In this document: one piece after another, positions 6,489 to 15,816 of the stretch | Position numbering within the stretch: position 1 is the first letter of the stretch | Layout: every line of letters begins with the position of its first letter | Origin: Oceanobacillus massiliensis str. N'diop | GTDB taxonomy: Bacteria; Bacillota; Bacilli; Bacillales; Amphibacillaceae | NCBI RefSeq assembly: GCF_000285495.1 | Contig: NZ_HE610977.1 | Span: 479,981 to 543,980, forward strand | Reading direction: 5' to 3' | Length of the DNA: 64,000 nucleotides | The notes under the pieces: generated by a model | Seen by the model: the letters and a program-made list of their open reading frames with translations, nothing else | Databases searched by the model: none | Told to the model about the DNA's origin: nothing | Made by a program: the position numbers and the translations under genes

Positions 6489-8919
6489 ATACAAGCGAAT
6501 CAAGCTGTCCATCATTTTCAAGTACAAGTCCAAATTCTTCGCTATATGAGCCATCTTTCAGTGCAAGAACATTACCATCCAGATAGCTTACCATCCCTCC
6601 ATTTTTACTTAGTGCTTCCTTTTCAAACTCATAAATGCTAATTGTATATTGCTGTGCTCTTTTTAAGAAAGCCGATAGATCCTCAATGGATTGATTACTG
6701 TTTAACTCTGCAATAATTTCTTTTGCATTTCCATAGGGAACGATAACAGAGGTGGTCTGATTGGAAATCACATGAAAGTTTTCTGCAGCTGTTTTATAGC
6801 TGTTGGTTATGATAAGATCCAAATTTTTCCCGTATTTGCTCCTGTAAGAATTATAAAATCTATAAGCAGACCTTGGTGCAGATAACAATTCGGTCATTTC
6901 TATATCCAACTTTGTAACAGGATAGTTTAAATCTGCTTTAAATTCCGTATAAAATTCCTTGAAATATCGATCCATCGCTTGTTTAGATAATATACTTCCC
7001 CCATGAGCCTCTGGATTCCGCTGAATATCAACCAGAATTCGCCTTGTCACTTGCTTGCCCTTCTCAATCTCTTTTAATCGGCTTAAATTTTCTTCTTCAT
7101 GATCAATAATATAGACATTTTGAATATCCTTTTCCCCATGACGGTTACACCTGCCCGCAGCTTGGGCAATGGAGTCTAAACCTGCCAATGAACGTATAAC
7201 ACAGTCAAAACTTACATCAACTCCAGCCTCAATTAATTGTGTACTAATGCAAATTACTGGCTGTCCTTCCCGAAGATGATTTCTGACCTTTCCTAAAATA
7301 TCGTTACGATGAGCCGCGCACATAGATGTGCTTAGATGATATAAAGGAACATCAAGATTTTTATCTTTTAATGATAAATATAAGTCTTTGACTACCTTCT
7401 TAGTATTTAGGATAACCAATATACTTTGGGCCGTTTTCAGTCTGGACCGGACAAACCCTGTCAGTTTTTGATTGTTATAGGTCTTCTGACTTGCTTCATC
7501 GATAATTTCCACTCGTTTAAACGCATTGATAACCGTCTCTAAGTTATCGATAATCTCAGCTTCTAGCGGGATATCCAATTTATGCTCTACAAAGTCAAGT
7601 GCTGGTTGCGTAGCAGTACATAGAACAATACTGCAGTGTGCCTTATTCTTTAAAAAGTTTAATGCCTGGTTGAATAAGGAAATACACGATGTCGGCACCT
7701 TCTGGACTTCATCGAATATGATAATTGACTCACTCAGATTATGTAACCTTCTTATATGCCTGCTTCCCTTTGCGTAGAAAACATTCAAAAACTGAACCAT
7801 CGTTGTGAAGATGATTGGAGAATCCCAACTATCCTTTGCCAATTTCAATTTTTGCTGAATATTGATCATGCCATCTTGTAATTCGTCCTCAATAGAATCA
7901 TCCTCAATTACATTTGAATGATGTTCTAAAATATTGGAATCATCTTTAAGGATGTCCCTGACTTCCTTTGCATTTTGCTCAATGATGGTTGTATAAGGAA
8001 CGACATATATGATGCGTTTTTTATTATGAAGCTTCCCATGTTTCAAAGCATACCGTAAGCTAGCTAATGTCTTTCCTCCTCCGGTAGGTATAGAAAGTGT
8101 ATAAATCCCAGATGCTTTTTCTGCATGTTCATCACTTTTATCAGACATTTGCTTTCTAAGCATATTGATAGGCGAATCTGAACCTGGCTTATTTTGAAAT
8201 GAATCAATCTTGTTCATCAGCCGCTGATAATAGGTCTGAAATAACTCTCTATGATTCGGTTCCGGCTCTGCTTCCTTATTTTCTTCAAATAATCTCGTAT
8301 TTGTACGGTCAGCATCGATTAGTGCACTATAAACAAATTTCGTTAGAAACATAAACTCTTTCCCTAAATCTTCCGGACGGGAAGCTTCCAAATAGGACTG
8401 AATTTCTGTTGCTGCCTTGTCTACGTATGCCTCGAAATCCTGTATCCCAATAACCTGGCTAAAAAATTGCTGTTTGGTATACTCAAATTCTGGCAATTCC
8501 TTATTTTGAACTCTATTAAGATAGTTGGAATCCAACTCGGGATTTAGAAAATCCTGCAGATAGCTATGATGTGAAATAATTGCATTAGCTGTAACTTCTG
8601 CTAACACTCCTTTATAAATATTTCTTTTTACAGCTTCCTTTGAATGGAAGGACTCGTGTAAGAGTTTTCCTCCGGCAGTTGAGTGATCCACACTCCCTCT
8701 TTTTGGCGGTGCGTCAGGATTATTCACCGCATCCAAAATATACGTTCTAAATTCAAATGTATATTTACCAAGGTCATGAAGAAGCCCTGCAAGACCCGTG
8801 ACATGTTTAATGCCAATCTTTTCGCCATACGATTCTGCCAAATCTCTAACTTCCAATAAGTGCTCTTTAACAGTTTGAATCTTACTGTCGATTTCTCTAA
8901 TATGCGCAATAGAATTCAT
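6484..8919 (-). CDS. cas3: CRISPR-associated nuclease-helicase Cas3
   Basis: 811 residues with an N-terminal HD nuclease (H20; H48-D49 in GLLHDLGK; H117-H118) and a superfamily 2 helicase. Helicase motifs are Walker A SIPTGGGKT (276-284), motif II as DEVQ (403-406, where DEAH/DEAQ is more usual), CTATQP (motif III) and QAAGRCNRHG (motif VI). It degrades DNA marked by Cascade. The ATG follows AGGGGGATAGGT. It is transcribed apart from the other cas genes, as its stop is followed by a terminator and a divergent RNA gene, so cas3 would escape the predicted repression of the cas5 operon. Confidence 0.96.
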   Translation of the reverse strand: MNSIAHIREIDSKIQTVKEHLLEVRDLAESYGEKIGIKHVTGLAGLLHDLGKYTFEFRTYILDAVNNPDAPPKRGSVDHSTAGGKLLHESFHSKEAVKRNIYKGVLAEVTANAIISHHSYLQDFLNPELDSNYLNRVQNKELPEFEYTKQQFFSQVIGIQDFEAYVDKAATEIQSYLEASRPEDLGKEFMFLTKFVYSALIDADRTNTRLFEENKEAEPEPNHRELFQTYYQRLMNKIDSFQNKPGSDSPINMLRKQMSDKSDEHAEKASGIYTLSIPTGGGKTLASLRYALKHGKLHNKKRIIYVVPYTTIIEQNAKEVRDILKDDSNILEHHSNVIEDDSIEDELQDGMINIQQKLKLAKDSWDSPIIFTTMVQFLNVFYAKGSRHIRRLHNLSESIIIFDEVQKVPTSCISLFNQALNFLKNKAHCSIVLCTATQPALDFVEHKLDIPLEAEIIDNLETVINAFKRVEIIDEASQKTYNNQKLTGFVRSRLKTAQSILVILNTKKVVKDLYLSLKDKNLDVPLYHLSTSMCAAHRNDILGKVRNHLREGQPVICISTQLIEAGVDVSFDCVIRSLAGLDSIAQAAGRCNRHGEKDIQNVYIIDHEEENLSRLKEIEKGKQVTRRILVDIQRNPEAHGGSILSKQAMDRYFKEFYTEFKADLNYPVTKLDIEMTELLSAPRSAYRFYNSYRSKYGKNLDLIITNSYKTAAENFHVISNQTTSVIVPYGNAKEIIAELNSNQSIEDLSAFLKRAQQYTISIYEFEKEALSKNGGMVSYLDGNVLALKDGSYSEEFGLVLENDGQLDSLVF

Positions 8920-9244
8920 ACCTATCCCCCTAAATTTTATTTATTCTGAAAATAACAATTATACTTAATCAATGTCGTCTATAAGATTTTAGGCTCTATA
9001 TGTAACTTTTTAAAAGTATTTATCTTTTTTTGTCTTTATTACTGTTATGGTACTATTTTACCATATAGGGATATTATTCCAATGGAAATTTCTACTTTTA
9101 TTATAATGTACAAGGTGAACAATAAACTGCACACCCTATAAATAGAATTGTATTTTTTTATTTTGTGCACACAATAAGCCAAGGATGCATCAGCAAATGT
9201 GCATCCTTGGCTTCATTATTGTTTATATTCACTTTTCCCCGTCT
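8920..9244 (-). other. Intergenic region upstream of cas3
   Basis: An AT-rich stretch with no open frame of note. On the minus strand it should hold the cas3 promoter. A TATAAT hexamer lies near 8961-8966 with only a weak -35. A 13-bp hairpin lies at its far end (9177-9212). Confidence 0.5.
9177..9212 (-). terminator. Hairpin downstream of the DUF2512 gene
   Basis: Arms AGCCAAGGATGCA (9177-9189) and TGCATCCTTGGCT (9200-9212) form a perfect 13-bp stem. The flanks are T-rich on the + strand side, so the stem may act in both directions. Confidence 0.6.
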
Positions 9245-9628
9245 TTAATGGTTTGATGATGTTTCAAACCGGTGGCTGGTGCCTAGATTCTTCTTCAATA
9301 TATAGATATGGAAGAAATATTCACCTATCGCCATGATTAGTGCCGAGATAATGGCAGCTCCTGCCAAAGTTCCCGCAGCCATATCAGTTAAAGCCATTCC
9401 CAATAACCAAATCACTAGGAAAGCCAAGCCCAAATCTGCTGTAGTTGCTGTCATATTAGATGTTTTTGGCAAAATATAAAGATCTCCAACTGCATAGGAA
9501 ACTATTCCTAGAATCAGTGTAATAAGGAATACATTCCCAAAGGACATTTCAAAACCCAATCCAAGGACCAAATAAAGGACTACAAGAGTCATGACCCCTT
9601 TGATTGCCAATGCTTTTCCATGAACCAT
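9245..9628 (-). CDS. DUF2512 family membrane protein (YndM-like)
   Basis: 127-residue protein with four hydrophobic segments (about 8-25, 30-50, 66-84, 88-110) and the family stretch [23 protein letters not shown]. The YndM/DUF2512 family is common in Bacillaceae and its function is unknown. It follows AGGAGAGGTACCTG. It is a single gene, transcribed toward cas3 but separated from it by a hairpin. Confidence 0.8.
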   Translation of the reverse strand: MVHGKALAIKGVMTLVVLYLVLGLGFEMSFGNVFLITLILGIVSYAVGDLYILPKTSNMTATTADLGLAFLVIWLLGMALTDMAAGTLAGAAIISALIMAIGEYFFHIYILKKNLGTSHRFETSSNH

Positions 9629-9960
9629 CAGGTACCTCTCCTTTTTAGATCATTTTATTAGAAGTAATCTCTTCTTTTATTCCCGTTTTCCTTAAACTGC
9701 TCTGTTAACAAAATTCACTTTTGGAACCTGCAGGAATCCTAAAGAACTGATGGCAGGTCTTTTAAAGAATATCTATTCCTCAAAAAACTTGCCAAACTAG
9801 TGTTATATAAGTGTATACCCCCATCTGTCTCAATAAAACATATTATGAAAAAAGACAATCACCCGCTAAGTAGTGATTGTCCTTCGATTAAAGCTTGCCT
9901 ATTAAACTCTTTGCTCTTATTAATGACCTTTCTAATAGGTCTGAAATAGATTCCCTACAT
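9629..9960. other. Intergenic stretch, no gene seen
   Basis: No coding signal. It holds the promoter side of the DUF2512 gene and, at 9848-9881, the terminator of the next minus-strand gene. Confidence 0.6.
9848..9881 (-). terminator. Terminator of the coiled-coil gene
   Basis: On the minus strand GACAATCAC and GTGATTGTC (9881-9854) form a 9-bp stem followed by TTTTTT, a standard Rho-independent terminator for the gene at 9961-10260. Confidence 0.8.
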
Positions 9961-10260
9961 TCATACAGACTTCTGTTCAAGTTCCTCTTCATGCATCAAT
10001 TCAAGCTGTGAAGCTTTTATTTCATTGGCACGTTCTATCATGATCTTTCTGGTAAAATGAATTCCCTCGGCAAAATGATTGCTTCTTTCAATCCTTTTCT
10101 CCAGTTCCTTCAATCTTTCTTCTTTTTTGAAAAAGTCTGTTGCCAATATGGATTTATCAGCCAAAGTTATACGCAGCTCTTTTGCTTCTTCTTCCATTCT
10201 GAAGACTTCATTCTTTTTCTCCCGATACAAGCTGGATACTTCATCAATTAATCTGTTCAA
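9961..10260 (-). CDS. Small coiled-coil protein, unknown
   Basis: 99 residues, highly charged, no membrane segment or Cys. Heptad-like Glu/Lys/Leu patterns run from about 15 to 60 (EEEAKELRITLADK, KKEERLKELEKRIER), so a helical coiled coil is likely. I do not recognise the family. It has its own terminator and a ribosome site (AAGGGGATAAC) before the ATG. Confidence 0.6.
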   Translation of the reverse strand: MNRLIDEVSSLYREKKNEVFRMEEEAKELRITLADKSILATDFFKKEERLKELEKRIERSNHFAEGIHFTRKIMIERANEIKASQLELMHEEELEQKSV

Positions 10261-10347
10261 GTTATCCCCTTCTCATCTCGTTTTTTCTCATTATATCAAA
10301 TTATATTGTGAAATGTTCCTTTGCACATTAATTTGTTCAGGGTATTT

Positions 10348-10860
10348 TTACCTATAGCGCATGCTTAAGCCCTTCAAGAAATTTCTGGCAAACCTGTCAC
10401 CACATTTTCTATAATTAGGATGCCCTTCTTTTCGAAGCAATGCACTTAATTCTCCCTTGTTAATAGTGACACCTGTATCTTTTAAAATTTCCAGCATATC
10501 CTCACTTGTTAATGCAAGTGCAATCTTCAGCTTCTTCATCAGTACATTATTGACGCTGCCATCATTCTGTATCATCATTGGCGGACGCTCTGGCTGACCC
10601 GGTTTAGGTTCCTGTTTACCCCTTTTAAAGATAATAAGCCCATTCAAAAACGATTCCAGCATGAAATTATCACATGGCATATGATCTGCATTCTCTTCAT
10701 TAATCTGCTCGTCATCTTCCTTTACTTTGGTAAGGATTTTGCGTACATCCTCTTTGGTTGTTTCAATTCCTCCAAGCCGGAAGATTTCTATCATATCCGT
10801 ATCTCTTATGTCGAGAGCATATCTCAATCTAATTAAAATATCATTATTATTCATATCCAT
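10348..10860 (-). CDS. DUF1456 family protein (YehS-like)
   Basis: 170 residues with two copies of the DUF1456 repeat. The first starts NNDILIRLRYALDIRDTDMI and the second NNVLMKKLKIALALTSEDML, each continuing with a short alpha-helical module. The ending FLKGLSMRYR matches the E. coli YehS family. Function unknown. The frame opens at 10869, but the ATG at 10860 has AGGAGG at 9 nt and is the likely start. Confidence 0.85.
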   Translation of the reverse strand: MDMNNNDILIRLRYALDIRDTDMIEIFRLGGIETTKEDVRKILTKVKEDDEQINEENADHMPCDNFMLESFLNGLIIFKRGKQEPKPGQPERPPMMIQNDGSVNNVLMKKLKIALALTSEDMLEILKDTGVTINKGELSALLRKEGHPNYRKCGDRFARNFLKGLSMRYR

Positions 10861-11035
10861 TTTTTCCATTCCTCCTGATTAGTCCTGTTTGCACGGCGGT
10901 CATTAAATAATTAGTTTAACACGTTCCGGGGTCATTTTATAGTTTGACCCAAACCTATATTCATATAATTCTAATATTGGTGTTATACTTAGTTATAATT
11001 TAACAGTCGTAATAATTTGGAAGGGACTGGAATCC

Positions 11036-12217
11036 TTGACTACAAAACTCTACTATTCATCACCAAAGACTGATCAGTGGAAGACTAATATAACGGAAAT
11101 AATCGAAATAGCGCATGGCTATGATGTCATCTTGGAAGAGACAGCCTTTTATCCGTCTGGAGGCGGGCAGCCTTGTGACTTGGGAAGCATCGACGGTATT
11201 ACCGTCCTTGATGTCTATATGGATGGAAATGAGGTAGTCCATCGATTGGAGCATCTTCCCGAAACAAGCAATGTTACTTGCATATTAGATTGGACAAGGA
11301 GATTCGATCATATGCAGCAGCACAGTGGGCAGCATCTTCTTTCAGCTATTTGCCTGGAACTTTTTCAGACGAAAACAGTCAGCTTCCATATGGGGATTGA
11401 GCATGTGACTATTGATGTGGACCAGCCTAATCTGACGAACGAGCAGCTTATCATGATTGAAGAAGAAGTAAATAGACAAATCTATCAAAATAGAAATATC
11501 CATCCATATTTTGTAACCAATGAACAGCTTCTCAGTCTCCCGCTTGTTAAACCACCAAAAGTAACAGAAAATGTTCGTATTGTAGAGATTGAAGGCATTG
11601 AATATAATGCCTGTGGTGGGACACACGTTGCAAAAACCGGAGAGATAGGAATAATAAAAATTCTTAAGGGCGAAAGACTAAAAGACACTACTCGAATTCA
11701 TTTTAAATGCGGCTTGCGGGCACTGCAGGAATTTCAGGCAACGATGCAAATCACCAATGCCCTTTCTGAAAAGTTCCATACCGGCAGAAAAGATATTCTC
11801 GATCGATTTGGCAAGTGGGAAGAGGAGCTTAATCAGCTTCATGCACGGATTGCCAACTTGGAAGAACAAAATAACAGCTATTTGGAAAAGGAATTGCTCT
11901 CGGAAACGGAAGGAAATATTATCAAACATATCTTCTCTGACAAATCGCTAAAAGAACTGCAAAAGCTAGCAGCAAAAATCGCAGCAGAACACCATGTGAT
12001 TGTACTATTCGCAACAACAGCTGAAAACAAAATCGTCCTGACCCATGACGGTTCTAAAACCCTTTCATGCGGTGCATTCTACAAGGAGCACCTGCCCGCA
12101 TTTAATGGCAAAGGCGGCGGAAGCCCTAAATCTGCTCAAGCCGGTTTTTCTTCAAATGAAGATGTCTTGCGCTTCTTTCAATTTGTCTATAAAGAGATTC
12201 AGCAGGAAATTTTGTGA
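11036..12217 (+). CDS. Alanyl-tRNA editing protein, AlaX type with DHHA1 domain
   Basis: 393-residue free-standing homologue of the AlaRS editing domain that hydrolyses mischarged tRNA-Ala. Zinc ligands are H96 and H100 (QHSGQHLLSA) and C193 and H197 (NACGGTHVAK). A coiled coil (about 265-290) leads to a C-terminal DHHA1 domain with GKGGGSPKSAQAGF, so it is the long AlaX form. The start is TTG at 11036 after GGAAGGGACTGG. It is a single gene. Confidence 0.92.
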   Translation: MTTKLYYSSPKTDQWKTNITEIIEIAHGYDVILEETAFYPSGGGQPCDLGSIDGITVLDVYMDGNEVVHRLEHLPETSNVTCILDWTRRFDHMQQHSGQHLLSAICLELFQTKTVSFHMGIEHVTIDVDQPNLTNEQLIMIEEEVNRQIYQNRNIHPYFVTNEQLLSLPLVKPPKVTENVRIVEIEGIEYNACGGTHVAKTGEIGIIKILKGERLKDTTRIHFKCGLRALQEFQATMQITNALSEKFHTGRKDILDRFGKWEEELNQLHARIANLEEQNNSYLEKELLSETEGNIIKHIFSDKSLKELQKLAAKIAAEHHVIVLFATTAENKIVLTHDGSKTLSCGAFYKEHLPAFNGKGGGSPKSAQAGFSSNEDVLRFFQFVYKEIQQEIL

Positions 12218-12494
12218 AGCTGTTTTCTATTCCATTTGAATAAATCAACGCTATGGACACCCTCCGCACCCGGAGATTCCAGGGATTCAATTGGAGAATA
12301 ATGGTAAATTACTGATGTAACGTGAAAATTACTGATATATATTCAATCGGGTATATATTCAACGCAGTTTGCGCCCATTTTATATATAATCGAAAAAGCC
12401 AATCGCGTTAATTATTTTCTCCGATTCTATTAATATCAATGTTTCCGGGCAGCCCTCACTACATGTAAGAGTCGCCTGGTCTTTTTGCATGACG

Positions 12495-13295
12495 CTATAC
12501 CTGTTCCATCTTCTTCATATTATCTTTGACAGCCTGAATGACAGCAGTCCGAAAACCACTCATCTCCAGACTGGCAACAGATTCAATGGTTGTTCCTCCT
12601 GGTGAACAGACCTCATCCTTTAATTGTCCTGGGTGAACACCCGTTTCAAGTACCATTTTGGCAGAACCAAGCAGTGCTTGTGCTGCAATTTTGTATGCCT
12701 TGTCTCTTGGCATACCATGCAGTACGGCACCATCTGCCAGGGCTTCAATAAACATATATCCAAATGCTGGAGAAGAACCGCCAACAGCACTGGCAATGTT
12801 CATAAGGCTCTCATCGATTATCTCCGCCCTGCCGAAGCATTCAAACAGCTCTGTTATTTCTCTTTTGTCGTCTTCTGTTACAAATGAATTGAGACTGATG
12901 CTTGTCATCCCTTCGCCAACATCAACGGGGGTATTTGGCATAGCCTTAATCATTTTCACCTTTTTTTCGAAACGTTCTTCATTCTGTGCAATAGTTTGAC
13001 CGGCTGCAATGAGAATGACGATGGTCTCGTCCTGAATATAATCCCTGATTTCCTCTATTATGGCGGGGTATACATCCGGTGTAGCAGATAGGAATACAAT
13101 GTCGCTTTCCTGTGCAACCGTTCGATTATCTTCCGCTGTTTGAATCCCGTAGTTTTCTTCTAAATCTATTAATTTCAGTTTGGTGCGATTGGATGCATAT
13201 ACATCCTCAGGAACAGCATATCCAGACTTTATGATGCCGCCTATCATTGCTTTTGCCATATTCCCGCTGCCAATAAATCCTATTTTTCGTTTCAT
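12495..13295 (-). CDS. proC: Pyrroline-5-carboxylate reductase
   Basis: 266-residue NAD(P)H-dependent enzyme for the last step of proline synthesis. The N-terminal Rossmann motif is GFIGSGNMAKAM (6-17). The proline/P5C-binding region contains AVGGSSPAFGYMFIEALADG and HPGQLKDEVCSPGGTTIESV, diagnostic for P5CR. Length is normal. Bacilli often carry several ProC paralogues; I cannot tell which this is. Confidence 0.93.
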   Translation of the reverse strand: MKRKIGFIGSGNMAKAMIGGIIKSGYAVPEDVYASNRTKLKLIDLEENYGIQTAEDNRTVAQESDIVFLSATPDVYPAIIEEIRDYIQDETIVILIAAGQTIAQNEERFEKKVKMIKAMPNTPVDVGEGMTSISLNSFVTEDDKREITELFECFGRAEIIDESLMNIASAVGGSSPAFGYMFIEALADGAVLHGMPRDKAYKIAAQALLGSAKMVLETGVHPGQLKDEVCSPGGTTIESVASLEMSGFRTAVIQAVKDNMKKMEQV

Positions 13296-13450
13296 GCAAA
13301 AAATCCTTTCCTTATAAGCAAATATGTAGACTTAATTGATACATGCCAATATCACAGAAATACTTCTCTATCCTATCATAATTCCAGAGATTGTATCATG
13401 ATTAAATATCCAGTCTGACAGCCAGGCTGCACTTCTTATTCGTTTACATG

Positions 13451-13482
13451 AAAAAGACTGCCCTCAACTGACGGCAGCCCTT
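13451..13482 (-). terminator. Terminator of the acidic-protein gene
   Basis: On the minus strand GGCTGCC, a short loop and GGGCAGTC are followed by TTTTTC just downstream of the stop codon at 13492. Confidence 0.75.
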
Positions 13483-13491
13483 TACCAATTA

Positions 13492-14145
13492 CTAGCCCTG
13501 ATAATCATTCATCGAACTGATAGAATCCATATGACTTGCAATCATGGCGATCAATGTGCTCGCTTCCTCTTTGCTGAATGTGATGATGGTTTCATCTTTT
13601 ACTAAATCCTCTTCATCGTCCCATGTACGATTGATTCGTTTGATGACACCCTCACCCGTATCTTCTGTAATCCCGAACTGATAAGAGATTTCTTCTTCGT
13701 CTTCTTTATAGTAAGCTGTAACCTCTGGGGTTTCCCATTCAACATTGATTTCTTCAAAAAATAATTCATCTTCCCCCGATTTTCCGCCTTCTATTTCCGC
13801 CTCATCCTCAAGGCTATCTTCAATTGAAAAATCTTCCTCCATATAGTTATGGAAGCTTTCATGGACAGCATCGACGATATCCTCTATATCCTCGAGCATT
13901 ATCTTGCTTACATGGCCGTATTCCAAGTCAATCGTTTGCATGTAGAATTCTTCATTAAAGGGATCAAAGAAGAGCGTAAAGAAATAATCCCTGTCAACTT
14001 CTCCACTGTCTGTAAAGAAGTCTATCCGCGGGTGTTTTGCCCCGCGCTCAATTATCATTCTGCCATTTTCGTCATATTTTTCACATATTGAATTGAGACT
14101 ATCCTGCAATTCGCCGCAAACCCTGTCAAACCATTCTAACTGCAT
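13492..14145 (-). CDS. Acidic cytosolic protein, unknown
   Basis: 217 residues, very rich in Asp and Glu (for example about 118-150), with an N-terminal half containing FFTDSGEVDRDYFFTLFF. No signal peptide, membrane segment or catalytic motif was recognised. The frame opens at 14211, but AAGGTGG lies 8 nt before the ATG at 14145, so I use that start. It has its own terminator. No function is claimed. Confidence 0.7.
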   Translation of the reverse strand: MQLEWFDRVCGELQDSLNSICEKYDENGRMIIERGAKHPRIDFFTDSGEVDRDYFFTLFFDPFNEEFYMQTIDLEYGHVSKIMLEDIEDIVDAVHESFHNYMEEDFSIEDSLEDEAEIEGGKSGEDELFFEEINVEWETPEVTAYYKEDEEEISYQFGITEDTGEGVIKRINRTWDDEEDLVKDETIITFSKEEASTLIAMIASHMDSISSMNDYQG

Positions 14146-14318
14146 GTTAATTCCACCTTTTTCATATAGACTATGCTTAGTATGGCCTTTTTGCAGGAAT
14201 TCTCTCGGCATTTTGCAATAGTTAATTTTTCCCTTTTCCCCCTATCAGAAAGAAGGTATGAAGATAAAGCTTTGGAACAGATTAACATTAGTGACTTATT
14301 TAGAAGGAGAGAGATAAA

Positions 14319-14546
14319 TTGGATTATTTAACGCGAGAACAAGCAATTAAAAAGCTAAAGGAACAACTAAGAGAAGATATTGAGGCATATTTTATCGAAC
14401 AAGAGAAATATGCAGGAGATCACGGAGATTCAAGTTTTTTAGTCCGTAATCGGGAAGGCGAGACTGTACAGGTTGGAATAGACTGGAATAAAGAAGCAGA
14501 TGAATTGGTCTATACATTAAACGCGAGAGATTCGGATAACGCATGA
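14319..14546 (+). CDS. Small hypothetical protein
   Basis: 75 residues, soluble, charged; the second half (SSFLVRNREGETVQVGIDWN) looks like a small beta domain. Start is TTG at 14319 behind AAGGAGAG. Unknown family. It is divergent from the acidic-protein gene. Confidence 0.65.
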   Translation: MDYLTREQAIKKLKEQLREDIEAYFIEQEKYAGDHGDSSFLVRNREGETVQVGIDWNKEADELVYTLNARDSDNA

Positions 14547-14705
14547 TAACTTGCACGATGAATTTCATCACCTCGATAAAAAGTCCTGTTTTTTGGTTTA
14601 CATTTATCGAAACAAGGGAATAAGACCTATATAAATCACAGGAAAAAATTCCTCTTTGATACATAACAATCCATATAAACAGTAACATTACGAGGGGGCA
14701 GGAAA

Positions 14706-15452
14706 TTGAAAAAAATTGAACAGATTAATTTAGACTATTTAATAGATAATCAAATGATTAACCATTATTTTCAACCAATATATGATATACAATTCAATGG
14801 AAAATTATCTGGGTATGAGGCTTTATTGCGCTCTAATTCAGTAAAAAGCAACGAAAGTTTGTTTCATGCAGCCCGAAATTCAAATAGATTATTCGATTTA
14901 GATACGGCGTCAATCATTTTGGCAGCAGAGACATGGCACAACCAAATGGAGAGATTATCTCCAAACATGAATCTATTTCTAACTATCCATCCATCAACAA
15001 TCGTTTCACCAGGCTTTACCGTATTGTCTAGAGAAATTTTCAATTCGGAAGCGATATCACCTGAGCAAGTGGTATTCGTAATCAATGAACCTGCAATAGA
15101 AGATTATGCTTCCTTAAAAAGGGCCACTTCCAACTTAAAAAGTATCGGATTCCAGATAGCAGTGAGCAATGTCAGGAGAGAGGTTTCATCTATACAGCAA
15201 TGCTTAGATCTACAACCGGATATCATAAGGCTTGATGCATGTCTTTCATTCAGACTAGCGGATTCAAGTCATCTGCAGCAGATACTTACTTCATTATTGG
15301 ACTTCGGTGACTACAACTACCCAAGAATTGCAATAGAATGGATTCAAACCAACAGAGACTTTCCGGTGACAAAATCGTTGGGGGCTGCTTCTGATATTGG
15401 GCATCTATCAGAGAAACAAATTAGTAAAAAAAGAGACATTCCAGTAAGCTAA
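14706..15452 (+). CDS. Degenerate EAL-domain protein
   Basis: 248 residues forming one EAL fold without GGDEF, PAS or membrane parts. The signature E38-A-L-L-R and E128 (INEP) remain. Other metal- and substrate-binding positions of c-di-GMP phosphodiesterases are changed: the Asn of the N-x-H-P segment is T93, the DDFG loop is SNVR (154-157), and the Lys of LKID is R175. It is therefore probably not an active phosphodiesterase and may bind c-di-GMP or a protein partner. Start is TTG after a GAGGGGG site. It is convergent with the long riboswitch-controlled operon. Confidence 0.8.
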   Translation: MKKIEQINLDYLIDNQMINHYFQPIYDIQFNGKLSGYEALLRSNSVKSNESLFHAARNSNRLFDLDTASIILAAETWHNQMERLSPNMNLFLTIHPSTIVSPGFTVLSREIFNSEAISPEQVVFVINEPAIEDYASLKRATSNLKSIGFQIAVSNVRREVSSIQQCLDLQPDIIRLDACLSFRLADSSHLQQILTSLLDFGDYNYPRIAIEWIQTNRDFPVTKSLGAASDIGHLSEKQISKKRDIPVS

Positions 15453-15473
15453 TCGCTAATGGAATATCTCTGT
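15430..15473. terminator. Bidirectional terminator between EAL gene and operon end
   Basis: AGAGACATTCCA and TGGAATATCTCT pair around the end of the EAL gene, with A-rich DNA on the left and T-rich on the right. It suits both convergent transcripts. Confidence 0.7.
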
Positions 15474-15488
15474 TTATCCGATGCTTCT

Positions 15489-15800
15489 TTATATAAATAC
15501 TTCATTCCCCAGTATCTCAGGCAATTGGAGAAGTTCAAATATACCAAACACTTCCTCATTCACATTGGAGATAGTAACCCTGATACTGTTTTCTTTTAAA
15601 GTATTCACAAGGGTTATTAATAATCCCATGCCTGAAGAATCTACAAATGGCACCTCTTCAAAATTGATATTGACTGACTCCGCATCTGTCAGTTCCGGCA
15701 TGATTTCTTCATTAATGATTTCTGTACCCTCGATGTCCAGATCACCGTTCAGAGATACCTGATAAAGACTATCATCTTTCAAAACTGAATATTTAAGCAT
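15489..15800 (-). CDS. STAS-domain anti-sigma factor antagonist
   Basis: 103-residue single STAS domain (SpoIIAA/RsbV type) with the phosphorylatable serine in FVDSSGMGLL. It would bind an anti-sigma ATPase when unphosphorylated and be released on phosphorylation. Last gene of the 11-gene operon and the second STAS protein in it. Its likely partners are the ATPase at 23457-24371 and the phosphatase at 17909-18742. Confidence 0.88.
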   Translation of the reverse strand: MLKYSVLKDDSLYQVSLNGDLDIEGTEIINEEIMPELTDAESVNINFEEVPFVDSSGMGLLITLVNTLKENSIRVTISNVNEEVFGIFELLQLPEILGNEVFI

Positions 15801-15816
15801 CCTTCATTCTCCCATT

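Noticed and set aside
6255-6554. Minus-strand open frame of 99 codons between cas3 and cas5, possible small toxin
   Set aside because: Its start lies inside cas3, it has no ribosome site, its sequence is driven by AT-rich promoter DNA, and it is cut by the cas5 promoter. No sign of a CreT-like toxin.
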